Shown here piece after piece: positions 35,267 through 43,961 of a stretch of 64,000 nucleotides of DNA. Each line of letters begins with the position of its first letter. Position 1 is the stretch's first letter. Made by a program: the position numbers and the translations under genes. The stretch comes from Firmicutes bacterium UBA4874 (GTDB lineage: Bacteria > Bacillota > Clostridia > Caldicoprobacterales > DTU083). The notes under the pieces are model-generated. The model made no database searches and was not told the DNA's origin. It saw only the letters and a list, made by a program, of their open reading frames with translations. The stretch covers positions 37,629 to 101,628 of the forward strand of contig DHDO01000071.1 of assembly GCA_002399435.1 (NCBI GenBank). Direction: 5' to 3'.

Positions 35267-36526
35267 TCAATCGGCAGGGGCAGGCTCCCTGTTCTTCTGC
35301 TTTTCCCAAAAAGCATTGATTCGATTCCGGTCATCTCCAAAGGGACCGATGGCAGTCTGCGACAAGGATTCCTCAAGAATCTTCATTTCCTCATCTTCTG
35401 CATATAATTGCAGATCTTTCCGAACAGAAAACATGCCCAAATCCGTCAGCTGTTTCTGCGTTTCCTCCTCCAGAAGACTCTCTAGAAAAAGAGTACATAG
35501 TCTTTGCTTTTTGGAAGAGTCCTGTCGTAACACTCCATAAGCAGCAATCTGATCCTGATAGAATCTCCCGCTTTGCCCCATGGGGACGGGAAAAACCCGC
35601 ATTGCCACACCCTTCCCGGATTGCTGCAGGCTCCGGTTATCATAGATGAATTTACTGCTTCCCAGCAGAACTCCTGCCTGCTGCTCAACGGCAAACAAAT
35701 GAAAAGCTGAGGAATAAGAGAACTGCTCCCAATCCGGAGGCAGGATTCCCTTCTCCCGACTCCAACGCTCCAGCAGGGGGAAGCCGTCGTTTCCTCCTAT
35801 TTTCCCATCTTTTCCATAAATCATACTCAGGATGGGGCGGCTGCTGTCTGCATAGGAACAAAATCCGTAACAATCCTTTTTCTTCCCATCGGATTTCTTC
35901 CCACCCGATGTTTTTTGGGAAGAAATCTTCTTTACCAGAGTATCCAGGGATGAATAATCAAGGGCTTTCGACGAAGATGTAAAATCTTCGTCCGAAAGGG
36001 CCTCTTCCTTCACTGCCAGTCCATAGGATCCCATCATCCACGGAACACCGACCATCCGGCTGCCGGACATGACACGCTTCACAGCAATATCACGAATTCC
36101 ATTCAGCTCCCCTTCCTTAAAATCCGGGAGCAGATCCACAAAATCATTCTCCGGTACCGGCTGCTCATAAATTCCCAGTGAAATCATATCCGGCAGCATG
36201 GCATTGGATTTGTCCCCACTCAGGTACATCGCCAACCTTTCCGTGGAAAGAGACCGGACGTCAATAAATACACCGGGATAATTCTTTTCAAAGCGGCGGA
36301 TCGGACCTTCCAGCCATCGGGCAGCACTTCCTTTTCCGGTGGAAACATAGGGAATGTCCCATAGGGTGAGGATTCCGGTCCATTCAGGTTTTTCGGGTTC
36401 AAACGGATCCTCTGCCCTTTTGTCTTTCAGTCTGTGGGACAGGAAAGGCGGCGCAGCCAGCAGGAACAACAATGACAGGCACAATAAAAGAACGGGTAAC
36501 ACTTTACCGTGATTCCATCGCCACAT
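35267..36526 (-). CDS. Extracellular solute-binding protein, family-1-like, membrane-anchored
   Basis: The N-terminus has a basic segment and a long hydrophobic stretch (VLPVLLLCLSLLFLLAAPPF) without a convincing lipobox, so an uncleaved anchor is likely. The rest resembles sugar/family-1 ABC binding proteins: TGILTLWDIPYVS, WLEGPIRRFEKNYPGVFIDV and VPWMMGSYGLAVKEEAL. Length 419 is normal. No permease or ATPase gene is near. The gene lies between hprK and murB, so it may act with a transporter elsewhere or as a sensor. SD GGGGAG before ATG at 36526. Confidence 0.75.
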   Translation of the reverse strand: MWRWNHGKVLPVLLLCLSLLFLLAAPPFLSHRLKDKRAEDPFEPEKPEWTGILTLWDIPYVSTGKGSAARWLEGPIRRFEKNYPGVFIDVRSLSTERLAMYLSGDKSNAMLPDMISLGIYEQPVPENDFVDLLPDFKEGELNGIRDIAVKRVMSGSRMVGVPWMMGSYGLAVKEEALSDEDFTSSSKALDYSSLDTLVKKISSQKTSGGKKSDGKKKDCYGFCSYADSSRPILSMIYGKDGKIGGNDGFPLLERWSREKGILPPDWEQFSYSSAFHLFAVEQQAGVLLGSSKFIYDNRSLQQSGKGVAMRVFPVPMGQSGRFYQDQIAAYGVLRQDSSKKQRLCTLFLESLLEEETQKQLTDLGMFSVRKDLQLYAEDEEMKILEESLSQTAIGPFGDDRNRINAFWEKQKNREPAPAD

Positions 36527-36540
36527 CCAGCTACTCCCCC

Positions 36541-36587
36541 CCCTGGCAGAACCATTTATCTCATTTATATTACTCAGTTTGCCAGGG
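36541..36587. repeat. Inverted repeat upstream of the solute-binding gene
   Basis: CCCTGGCA and TGCCAGGG (36541-36548 and 36580-36587) are perfect 8-base arms around a 31-base AT-rich centre. It lies just upstream of the SD of the solute-binding gene and after hprK, so it could be an operator or a leader hairpin. Confidence 0.45.
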
Positions 36588-36624
36588 TATGACAGATTCT
36601 CTTCCGCGATGGAATGTTCCCGGT

Positions 36625-37560
36625 TCAGTCCTGTTTATCGTCACTGCTTTGTATCAGCGAATTCAAGCGGTTATCCAATTCCTGGGCGGCATTGTATCCC
36701 ATATGCCGCAGTCTCCAGTTCCGGACGGCTACCTCTACAATAATGGCCAGGTTTCTTCCCGGCCGGACGGGCAGATCAATTTTGGGCAACTTGACCCCTA
36801 AAATCTCGGTATATTCGTCGTGCAGGCCCAGACGATCATATTCCTTGTTATTGTCCCAGAATTCCAGATAAACCACGATATCGATTGCCTTGCTGTTGAT
36901 GACCGCCCCGACACCATACATTGCCTTGATATCGATGATGCCAATGCCCCGGACTTCCATAAAATGCCGGATCAACTCAGGAGAATCTCCAATCAGACGG
37001 TTTTCAGCCACTTTCTTGATCTCCACTGCATCGTCCGCTACCAGACGGTGACCGCGCTTAATCAGCTCCAGAGCGGTTTCACTCTTGCCGATGCCGCTTT
37101 CGCCCATCAGCAGGATCCCCACCCCGTATACATCCACCAGAACTCCGTGGCGTGTAATCCTCGGAGCCAATTCGGAATCCAGATAGCTGATCAGTTTATG
37201 AATCAGTTTCGTGGTAACTTTTTTGGACCGGAGAATGGGACAGCCAAATTTCCTGGCGGAGTCCAGCAGGTATTGGGGAATATCCATGTTCCGTGAAATA
37301 ATCAGACAGGGAATGCCGGAACCGATAAAATGGTCCAGACGTTCTGCCCGAATCGCCGGATCCATACTATCCAGGTATGTCATCTCCACCTTCCCGATGA
37401 CCTGGATCCGATCTTTGGCAAAATAATCGAAAAATCCCGCAAACTGCAGGCCAGGCCGGTTAATGTCGCTGGTCCCGATGTCCACGGACTTGGCCTTCCC
37501 TTCGTAGATCACATTCAGATCCAGAGCCTGAATGAGGTGATCAATCGGGATGCTGCTCAT
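36625..37560 (-). CDS. hprK: HPr kinase/phosphorylase
   Basis: HprK phosphorylates Ser46 of HPr in response to sugar catabolism, controlling CcpA-dependent repression and inducer exclusion. The 311-residue protein has the P-loop GESGIGKSETALELIKRGH and VEVRGIGIIDIKAMYGVGAV, the HprK signature, and an intact C-terminal region. Its start overlaps the preceding HAD gene by four bases. This implies that the organism uses Gram-positive catabolite control even though no PTS genes lie in the window. Confidence 0.96.
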   Translation of the reverse strand: MSSIPIDHLIQALDLNVIYEGKAKSVDIGTSDINRPGLQFAGFFDYFAKDRIQVIGKVEMTYLDSMDPAIRAERLDHFIGSGIPCLIISRNMDIPQYLLDSARKFGCPILRSKKVTTKLIHKLISYLDSELAPRITRHGVLVDVYGVGILLMGESGIGKSETALELIKRGHRLVADDAVEIKKVAENRLIGDSPELIRHFMEVRGIGIIDIKAMYGVGAVINSKAIDIVVYLEFWDNNKEYDRLGLHDEYTEILGVKLPKIDLPVRPGRNLAIIVEVAVRNWRLRHMGYNAAQELDNRLNSLIQSSDDKQD

Positions 37561-38369
37561 TTTAAGCTCCCCCTCTCCAATACAAATCGCTCCACCGCCT
37601 CAGCCACGCCATCCTCGTCATTCGCTGACGTTACATACTGCGCAGAGGCTTTTACAGGATCCGGGGCGTTTCCCATTGCAACCCCAAGGCCTGCATACTC
37701 AATCATGGACAGGTCGTTGTAGCTGTCTCCGATTGCGATGATTTCTTCCCGGGGAATACCGAGTATGGAGCCAAGACGCTTTAGAGCATTGCCTTTTGTC
37801 GCATTGATATGAGTCATCTCCAGAAAGATTGGCTTGGAAACCGTAACCTGCAGCTGTCCGCCGAACCGTTCCTGAAACTGTTGGTAATAAGCGGATATCC
37901 TTTCCGGCTCATCCATGATCAGTATCTTGGTGGGCTCTTCCTTCAGAAAAGCCCTCAAGTCCCCTACCGCTTTGCCTTTCAATCCGCTTATCCGTTGATA
38001 GAGCTGGCTGTACGGGCACTCCTGTTCAAAGAAATAGTTGTTCTCCACATAGACCTGTGTATAAAGATTGTCCTCTTTGCACTTCTCCATGATTCGGTAA
38101 GCATACTCCATTGGAATCGGATTTTTCACCAAAGTTTCTCCGGTCATGGTATCCTTGATATATGCGCCCTGATAGGCGATAATCGGTACCGTGACATTCA
38201 ATTCCCGTATGAAAGGCATGGCGGAATCCGGTATTCTCCCTGTCGCAACGGTTACGTGGGTTCCCATTTCCTGCGCGGCCCGAAGAGCCTGCTTATTCCT
38301 CTCACTGATCCTTTGGTGATGATCCAGAAGGGAATCATCCAGGTCGACGGCAATCAAACGATATTTCAA
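37557..38369 (-). CDS. Cof-type HAD phosphatase
   Basis: The 270-residue protein begins MKYRLIAVDLDDSLLDHHQR with the DxD motif, has TVATGRIPDSAMPFI (motif II), a type-IIB cap, and C-terminal IAIGDSYNDLSMIEYAGLGV. Family members dephosphorylate sugar phosphates and cofactors; the substrate is unknown. The start is TTG at 38369 with GGAGG 8 bases upstream. It overlaps hprK, so the two are coupled, perhaps linked to sugar metabolism. Confidence 0.92.
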   Translation of the reverse strand: MKYRLIAVDLDDSLLDHHQRISERNKQALRAAQEMGTHVTVATGRIPDSAMPFIRELNVTVPIIAYQGAYIKDTMTGETLVKNPIPMEYAYRIMEKCKEDNLYTQVYVENNYFFEQECPYSQLYQRISGLKGKAVGDLRAFLKEEPTKILIMDEPERISAYYQQFQERFGGQLQVTVSKPIFLEMTHINATKGNALKRLGSILGIPREEIIAIGDSYNDLSMIEYAGLGVAMGNAPDPVKASAQYVTSANDEDGVAEAVERFVLERGSLK

Positions 38370-38388
38370 CTCTTTTTCCTCCGTGTAT

Positions 38389-38592
38389 TCAAGTATTCTC
38401 CTGCCGTTTGGGTATAATCAGACTGGCCAGGATATAGAAAAACAATCCCCCGGCTCCAAATCCGAGTGTCAGGGAAATGGCGACCCAGAGCAGGCGCACA
38501 AGGGTGGAGTCCACCCCGAAATACTCTCCTATCCCGCCGCAAACACCACTGATCTTTTTATCCGTTTCCGACAGATACAATTTTTTTGCCAT
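38389..38592 (-). CDS. PspC domain protein
   Basis: The 67-residue protein begins MAKKLYLSETDKKISGVCGG and continues IGEYFGVDSTLVRLLWVAIS, the PspC signature, with one hydrophobic segment and a short basic C-terminus. PspC-type proteins are membrane stress sensors. The ATG at 38592 has an AGGAGG SD 5 bases upstream; the ORF extends to 38664 but without support. It has its own strong promoter and lies at the head of the HAD-hprK group. Confidence 0.85.
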   Translation of the reverse strand: MAKKLYLSETDKKISGVCGGIGEYFGVDSTLVRLLWVAISLTLGFGAGGLFFYILASLIIPKRQENT

Positions 38593-38671
38593 TTTTGCCT
38601 CCTGTTTCTGCGGCCGTTCCACCCGCAGATCTTTTTTTACTCTATTACACCAAAAGGCTATCACCTGTTTC

Positions 38672-38700
38672 AGTATATACTTTCTGATTTCCCCTGTCCA
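38672..38700 (-). promoter_or_regulatory. pspC promoter
   Basis: On the minus strand -35 TGGACA (38695-38700), a 17-base spacer and -10 TATACT (38672-38677), about 80 bases before the pspC start and after uvrC. Confidence 0.75.
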
Positions 38701-38741
38701 GACATCTGGCAGCCAACCTTGTCGATCATCGGAAATAGCTG

Positions 38742-40601
38742 TCAGTCCCGGAAGAAGCGGATGAGGGATTCTGCAGCTGTATGGTTCATCCCATTCACCC
38801 TGGACAGTTCCTCCAAATCGGCTTTCTTCATCCTTTCCACGGATCCGAAGGCCTTCATCAGCTCTTTCATCCTTTTGGGACCAATACCCGGGACATCCAG
38901 CAATACGGAATGAAGATCGTTTTTATCCCGCAGGCTCCTGTGGAAGGTAATCGCAAACCGGTGCGCTTCGTCCCTTATTCTCTGAACAAGATGAAGGGCA
39001 TTGGAACTTCTCGGAAGGATAATGGGATCCGACTCTCCCCGGGCATATAGTTCTTCAAATTCCTTGGCCAGACCGAATGTCGGAATGGACTCCACCCCCA
39101 ACTTACACATGGGTTCCAGTGCAGCTCCCAACTGTCCCTTGCCGCCGTCGATAATAATAAGGTCCGGGAATTTGGAAAACTTCCCTTCCGAAAAATCCCT
39201 GCCCTCTTCCTTCAGCTTCTTTCTTTCTTCCAGCCCCCTCCGAAATCGTCTTTCCACGACTTCAGCCATACTTGCAAAATCATTGGGCCCCTCCACCGTT
39301 TTTATCCGGAACCTCCGGTATTCTTTCCTGGCAGGCCTTCCGTTCTCAAATACCACCATGGAAGCAACAGACTGGACACCCTGGGTATTGGAGATATCAA
39401 AAGCCTCCATACGGACCGGAGCATGATCCAGGTTCAATGCTTCCTTCAGGTCCAATACGGCCCCTTCCGTACGTTCCTTTTCCCGCTCTTCCTTTCGCTC
39501 ATAGGTCTTAAGCGTCTCCTCCGCATTTCGTTCGGCCATCTGAACCAGCTTGTGCTTTTCTCCACGCTGTGGGCAGCGAATGGTTACCTTGCTCCCTTTT
39601 CTTTCAGAAAGCCATTCCTCGATAACTTCATGATCATCAATATCCTGCTGGATCCAGATCTCCCTGGGGAAGTAAGTGGCGTCGGCATAAAACTGCTTGA
39701 GGAAGGAATCCATGATATCCTTCTGTTCCGTTTCCCCGGTTTCCTCAAGAATATGGCGATCGGATGAGATCAACTTACCGCCGCGTATCAGGAAGACCTG
39801 GACAGCCGTTCGATTGAAGCCCTGGAACAGGGCAATCACATCCTGATCCTCCATGGAGGTGGAAATGATCTTTTGCCCCTCCAGGATTTTTTCCACTGCA
39901 CGGATCTGGTCCCGAAGGACAGATGCCCTTTCAAACTGCAGATTTTCAGCTGCTTTCGACATCTTCCCGCGAAATTCGTCCAGGAGATCCTCCTGCCTGC
40001 CATCCAGAAAGCGGCAGACATCTTTAATCATGGCCTGGTAATCCGCCTTTTTCACATTTCCGCGACAAGGACCCCAGCATTGCTTGATATAATAGTTGAG
40101 ACAGGGGCGCTCTGCCGGCTGCCCTTCCCGTATCTTGCGGTTACAGGTACGGATTGTGAAAATTTTACGGATGGCTTCCACGGTTTCCCGGACCGCCCTT
40201 GCACTGGTATACGGGCCAAAGTATCTGTTCTTATCCTTTTTTATCTTCCTTGTCAGACGGATCCGGGGATATTCCTCCTCCGTAGTGATCTCAATATAGG
40301 GATAGTGCTTATCATCTTTCAGCAAAATATTATACTTGGGACGATGCTTTTTTATAAGATTGCATTCCAGAATCAATGCTTCCATTTCGGTATCCGTCAG
40401 GATATAGTCAAAATCAAAAATATTGGCTACCATGGCCCCTACCTTTCCGGTATGCCCCGTGGCTCTGAAATACTGTCTGACCCGGTTTTTCAGGGAAACA
40501 GCTTTTCCGATGTAAATAATTTTGCTGTTTTTGTCTTTCATAATATATACTCCCGGAGTATCCGGAAGATTTTTCAGCTTGGTTTCCATCTCTTTTCTCA
40601 T
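38742..40601 (-). CDS. uvrC: Excinuclease ABC subunit C
   Basis: UvrC makes both incisions in nucleotide excision repair. The 619-residue protein has the GIY-YIG nuclease (GVYIMKDKNSKIIYIGKAVS), the UvrB-interacting UVR segment (RGKMSKAAENLQFERASVLR), the RNase-H-like endonuclease V domain (RMEAFDISNTQGVQSVASMV and IIDGGKGQLGAA) and a C-terminal helix-hairpin-helix pair. uvrA and uvrB are not in the window. It lies 20 bases after the PBP gene. No LexA box was found in front of it. Confidence 0.96.
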   Translation of the reverse strand: MRKEMETKLKNLPDTPGVYIMKDKNSKIIYIGKAVSLKNRVRQYFRATGHTGKVGAMVANIFDFDYILTDTEMEALILECNLIKKHRPKYNILLKDDKHYPYIEITTEEEYPRIRLTRKIKKDKNRYFGPYTSARAVRETVEAIRKIFTIRTCNRKIREGQPAERPCLNYYIKQCWGPCRGNVKKADYQAMIKDVCRFLDGRQEDLLDEFRGKMSKAAENLQFERASVLRDQIRAVEKILEGQKIISTSMEDQDVIALFQGFNRTAVQVFLIRGGKLISSDRHILEETGETEQKDIMDSFLKQFYADATYFPREIWIQQDIDDHEVIEEWLSERKGSKVTIRCPQRGEKHKLVQMAERNAEETLKTYERKEEREKERTEGAVLDLKEALNLDHAPVRMEAFDISNTQGVQSVASMVVFENGRPARKEYRRFRIKTVEGPNDFASMAEVVERRFRRGLEERKKLKEEGRDFSEGKFSKFPDLIIIDGGKGQLGAALEPMCKLGVESIPTFGLAKEFEELYARGESDPIILPRSSNALHLVQRIRDEAHRFAITFHRSLRDKNDLHSVLLDVPGIGPKRMKELMKAFGSVERMKKADLEELSRVNGMNHTAAESLIRFFRD

Positions 40602-40621
40602 GCCATATCATCCTTTATTTA

Positions 40622-42031
40622 TCAGTATCCAAGCCGAACGGCTTTCCGAAGTATTTTTCCTGCCATCGTAGCAGCCTTTGCGCCTCCGGTTCCTGCATTT
40701 TCCAAAACAACAGCAATCGCCAATGTAGGCTCATCTGCTGGTGCAAACCCCATAAACCAGGAATGGGGGTTCTGATCTTCCTGTGTTTCTGCAGTACCGG
40801 TTTTTCCTGCGATGAGCATTCCGCTTGTCCGTGCGTTCCGTCCTGTACCATTTTCCACAGCCTGAATCATCATATCCTTCAGCTTTCCCGCTGTTTCCGG
40901 CGATATCGGTTTCGACAACGTGCCATGTGACGTTGAATACCTAATGGTGCCATTCCGCGTCTGGATCCCATGAATCAGCTTTGGATTTGGCATCTCCCCG
41001 CCGTTTGCCACAGACGATGCAATCAGGGCAACATGGAGAGGCGAAACCAGGACCTTTCCCTGGCCAACGCCGGACCATGCCAGTTCCTTCCGGCTGGTAT
41101 TCCGGGTCAGAGGCAGCTGGCTTTTGGCCGTCTTGATATCGGAAAAAAGAAAATTTTTATTGAATCCAAATTTCTCACCGGTCTCCCGCAACTGCTTCCA
41201 GCCCATATCCAGGGACAGGTTGGCAAAATAGGCATTGCAGGAAACCTCCATGGCACGGGGAAGATCCACTGTGCCGTGTGCCTCCTGACCATAGCAGTTA
41301 ATCCGGATGCCCCCAACGTCCGTAGAGCCCTTGCACTCCAGGGTATCTTTACGGATATCTTCCCCGGACTCCAATGCCGCCGCGGCTGTGACCACTTTCA
41401 TGATGGATCCGGGAGGATATCTTCCATAGGAAGCCTTATTCAACAGGCTTTCTTCCCCCGGTTCCTCATTTTCCTGTGCAGGGTTAAAGGACGGAAGGCT
41501 GACCATTGCCAGAATCTCGCCACTCCGGGGATCCATAAGTACAACGCTTCCCTTTTGGGAACCCATCACTTCAGTGATGTATTTCTGAAGCTGCATGTCA
41601 ATGGTCAGGATCACATTATTACCCACTTCCTGATCCAGAAATGCTTTCTGATAGATCCGTTCCAGCAGATTATTGTTATATCCCAGAAGATAGCGGATAT
41701 AGAGCACCTCGGCGCCAATGCCATATCGTTTGGAACCGATCACATGAGCCGCATAGCGGCAATCGTCCCGGTAACTGCGATAATAGGTGGTTTTCCCGTC
41801 TTTTTTGATTGTAGACTTTGTTTCCACCAGCACATTCTGGTTCCGATCCTGAATATTGCCCGGGAGAATAGAAGGATTCTCCATATCAACCTTGATTCTC
41901 GTGTTGTTGGGATCCGAAAACCACCGGTCACTGTAAACGAATAGATTATAGAAGTAATATCCGGTTAAAATCATGAAAAGCCCCAGCAGTGCAAACAAAG
42001 AGCCACGGACATTGCGCTTTATATGCTTCAT
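40622..42031 (-). CDS. Class B penicillin-binding protein (PbpA/FtsI-like transpeptidase)
   Basis: The 469-residue protein has one N-terminal membrane span (LFALLGLFMILTGYYFYNLF), a short dimerization-like domain, and a transpeptidase domain with the catalytic SIMK (in PPGSIMKVV), SCN and KTGTAE motifs. It resembles PbpA-type class B enzymes that pair with an FtsW/RodA partner. The start overlaps the FtsW-like gene's 3' end by four bases, so the two are coupled. It is shorter than sporulation PBP SpoVD and lacks PASTA domains. Confidence 0.9.
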   Translation of the reverse strand: MKHIKRNVRGSLFALLGLFMILTGYYFYNLFVYSDRWFSDPNNTRIKVDMENPSILPGNIQDRNQNVLVETKSTIKKDGKTTYYRSYRDDCRYAAHVIGSKRYGIGAEVLYIRYLLGYNNNLLERIYQKAFLDQEVGNNVILTIDMQLQKYITEVMGSQKGSVVLMDPRSGEILAMVSLPSFNPAQENEEPGEESLLNKASYGRYPPGSIMKVVTAAAALESGEDIRKDTLECKGSTDVGGIRINCYGQEAHGTVDLPRAMEVSCNAYFANLSLDMGWKQLRETGEKFGFNKNFLFSDIKTAKSQLPLTRNTSRKELAWSGVGQGKVLVSPLHVALIASSVANGGEMPNPKLIHGIQTRNGTIRYSTSHGTLSKPISPETAGKLKDMMIQAVENGTGRNARTSGMLIAGKTGTAETQEDQNPHSWFMGFAPADEPTLAIAVVLENAGTGGAKAATMAGKILRKAVRLGY

Positions 42032-43419
42032 GTATCCTCATCCTCATCCGGTTTTTCATCATCAGTCTCATCCATCTGCTCCTCCTCCCGGGCTGTTCGG
42101 AAATTTCTTACAGATACCCCTTCCACGATGCCGATCATGCTGAGACTGACGATCATGGAGCTTCCTCCATAGCTTACAAAAGGAAGGGTAATGCCGGTAA
42201 GAGGGATCATCTTGATCACTCCTCCGATGATAATAAAAGCCTGAATTGCCAGGGAAATCGCAGTGCCGCTTGCAAGAAGCATGTCGGGGGCCCGGTATGC
42301 GCGAAGAGCTTCTTGCATACTTCGAATCAGAATAAGAATATATAAACCAATCACCATGCCTCCAACCAGGATACCGAACTCTTCACATATGGCAGCAAAA
42401 ATAAAATCCGTGCGGGATGCCGGGATGGCATATGGTTCTCCAAGGTTCAGGCCCATCCCGAACCAGCCGCCGCTTCCCATGGCCATCAGGGACTGAGCGA
42501 CCTGATAGCCTTTGCTTCCCACATCTGCCCAGGGATTTTTCCAGGCTTCCACCCGGACCCGGACATGGGAAAAAAGGCGATACCCAATCACTGACGCACC
42601 AATACCGGCGCCACCTGCAGCAGCGGTAAGCATCCAGTCGCTGGTTGCCATGTAATACATAAAGAGGAACACCAAAAAATAATGCAGTGCACCCCCCAGA
42701 TCCTTCTGCAATGCCACCCCCAGAATGGAAAACATCGCAAATAGCAATGGCGGGATTCGCTGCCGAAACGTTTGCGTTTCCTTGAGCGAGTAAGCCAGCA
42801 CGATTATAAAAATAACCTTGACAAATTCGGATGGCTGTATGGAAAAATCTCCGATGGGCAGTTTACTGGCTGCACCACCCGATTTTTCCCCGAAAAAAGC
42901 CACCAGAAAAAGGATTGCCGGTCCCAGCACCATCAGGGGAGCAAGAAGCCTGCCAGGCTTGCTGATGCGTGGAATCATGATTATGGCCAAAAAAAGGACA
43001 ACATTGCCGGCAGCAAACCATTCCAACTGACGCAGGGCAAGCATCGGCGTCAGTCTCTGCAGAACGACAAAACCCAATATGGCAAGGGTGTACACCATCA
43101 AAAGAAGGATTTCATCCATGCCCCGGAATACATAGTGCAGAAAATAAAATTGAAACAGAATCACTGCTGAGACAAGGACACCCAGCAATGCCGTATCTTT
43201 ATCAAAACCGGACGGATCCCGGAAGGCCAGCAGCCCAAAGGCACTCAGAGAGAACAATACCAATATAAAGGGAATGTTGCCAGTGGAACGCCTGTTCGAT
43301 TTTCCGGACATGACACCCCGCAAGGTTCGGTATGTTGCCTGAATAAAGATATAAGCCAACAAAAACACAAACCAATAGCGAAGCGTCAGGGCCAATATTT
43401 CATACTGCTTACTGTTCAC
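42028..43419 (-). CDS. ftsW: FtsW/RodA/SpoVE family SEDS glycosyltransferase
   Basis: The 463-residue protein has about ten membrane spans and SEDS motifs including PSEFVKVIFIIVLAYSL, LQKDLGGALHYFLVF and the C-terminal IPLTGITLPFVSYGGSSMIV. SEDS proteins polymerise glycan strands with a class B PBP partner, the coupled downstream gene here. Assignment to FtsW rather than RodA or SpoVE is not settled; the C-terminal tail is acidic (EEEQMDETDDEKPDEDEDT). A promoter lies about 100 bases upstream. Confidence 0.88.
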   Translation of the reverse strand: MNSKQYEILALTLRYWFVFLLAYIFIQATYRTLRGVMSGKSNRRSTGNIPFILVLFSLSAFGLLAFRDPSGFDKDTALLGVLVSAVILFQFYFLHYVFRGMDEILLLMVYTLAILGFVVLQRLTPMLALRQLEWFAAGNVVLFLAIIMIPRISKPGRLLAPLMVLGPAILFLVAFFGEKSGGAASKLPIGDFSIQPSEFVKVIFIIVLAYSLKETQTFRQRIPPLLFAMFSILGVALQKDLGGALHYFLVFLFMYYMATSDWMLTAAAGGAGIGASVIGYRLFSHVRVRVEAWKNPWADVGSKGYQVAQSLMAMGSGGWFGMGLNLGEPYAIPASRTDFIFAAICEEFGILVGGMVIGLYILILIRSMQEALRAYRAPDMLLASGTAISLAIQAFIIIGGVIKMIPLTGITLPFVSYGGSSMIVSLSMIGIVEGVSVRNFRTAREEEQMDETDDEKPDEDEDT

Positions 43420-43440
43420 CAGGAAATACCTCGCTCATCC

Positions 43441-43470
43441 GAATGATTTGAGGAACACTCTCAATCATTC
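43441..43470. repeat. Inverted repeat upstream of the FtsW-like gene
   Basis: GAATGATT and AATCATTC flank a centre with GAG/CTC pairs, giving an imperfect 11-bp stem. It lies between the predicted promoter and the start codon and would form a leader hairpin. Confidence 0.4.
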
Positions 43471-43495
43471 AACATCAAAGAACCAAACCCTTCCC

Positions 43496-43524
43496 ATTGT
43501 ATTTTTCCCGCTTTTCTTCCCCAA
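43496..43524 (-). promoter_or_regulatory. Promoter of the FtsW/PBP/uvrC group
   Basis: On the minus strand -35 TTGGGG (43519-43524), a 17-base spacer and -10 TACAAT (43496-43501). It is the only good promoter-like sequence before the FtsW-like start. Confidence 0.5.
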
Positions 43525-43590
43525 TGGAATATTTTACGGTAAAAAGCATAATAATTAAATATCCATCTTTCAACAAAGGAGGAAATCCAT

Positions 43591-43893
43591 GTGCAGAAGC
43601 AGTTTGATTTCATACCTATTATATTACAGGGAATCGGGCAGTCGCAATACCTGTACGCAACGGATATTCTGTATCAATTATACCGTCACCGTACTGAAAT
43701 GTCCATAAAGGATATGATGGCGTTTTTTCGGCATCGGAATACGCCGCAGGTGTGGGAAACCATCATGGTCCTTCGGGATTTGGATTATATCTGTCCCTCA
43801 TCACAGGAAAAATGCTTTCAAATCACGAAAAAGGGAACGGAAAAAATACAAATGATCCTGGCGTGCTTCCGTCTGGACCGGATGGTACGATAA
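43591..43893 (+). CDS. Small winged-helix-like protein, plus-strand orphan
   Basis: One of two plus-strand genes. The 100-residue product begins MQKQFDFIPIILQGIGQSQY and has YATDILYQLYRHRTEMSIKD, TPQVWETIMVLRDLDYICPS and CFQITKKGTEKIQMIL, a pattern of helix-helix-wing like PadR or MarR winged helices; I cannot place it in a family. The start is GTG at 43591, 8 bases after AAGGAGG; the overlapping ATG at 43589 is in another frame. It is divergent from the FtsW-like gene and has a terminator after it. A regulator of a neighbour is possible but unproven. Confidence 0.65.
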   Translation: MQKQFDFIPIILQGIGQSQYLYATDILYQLYRHRTEMSIKDMMAFFRHRNTPQVWETIMVLRDLDYICPSSQEKCFQITKKGTEKIQMILACFRLDRMVR

Positions 43894-43931
43894 AAGCTCC
43901 CAGGGCTCCCATTTTATAAGACATATTAAGA

Positions 43932-43961
43932 AGGGCAGTTGTAGGTTGAAAACTGCCTTTT
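43932..43961 (+). terminator. Terminator after the plus-strand orphan
   Basis: GGCAGTT and AACTGCC form a 7-bp stem across a 10-base loop followed by TTTT on the plus strand. It also forms on the minus strand after the receiver gene, with a weaker T-run, so it may serve both converging genes. Confidence 0.6.
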
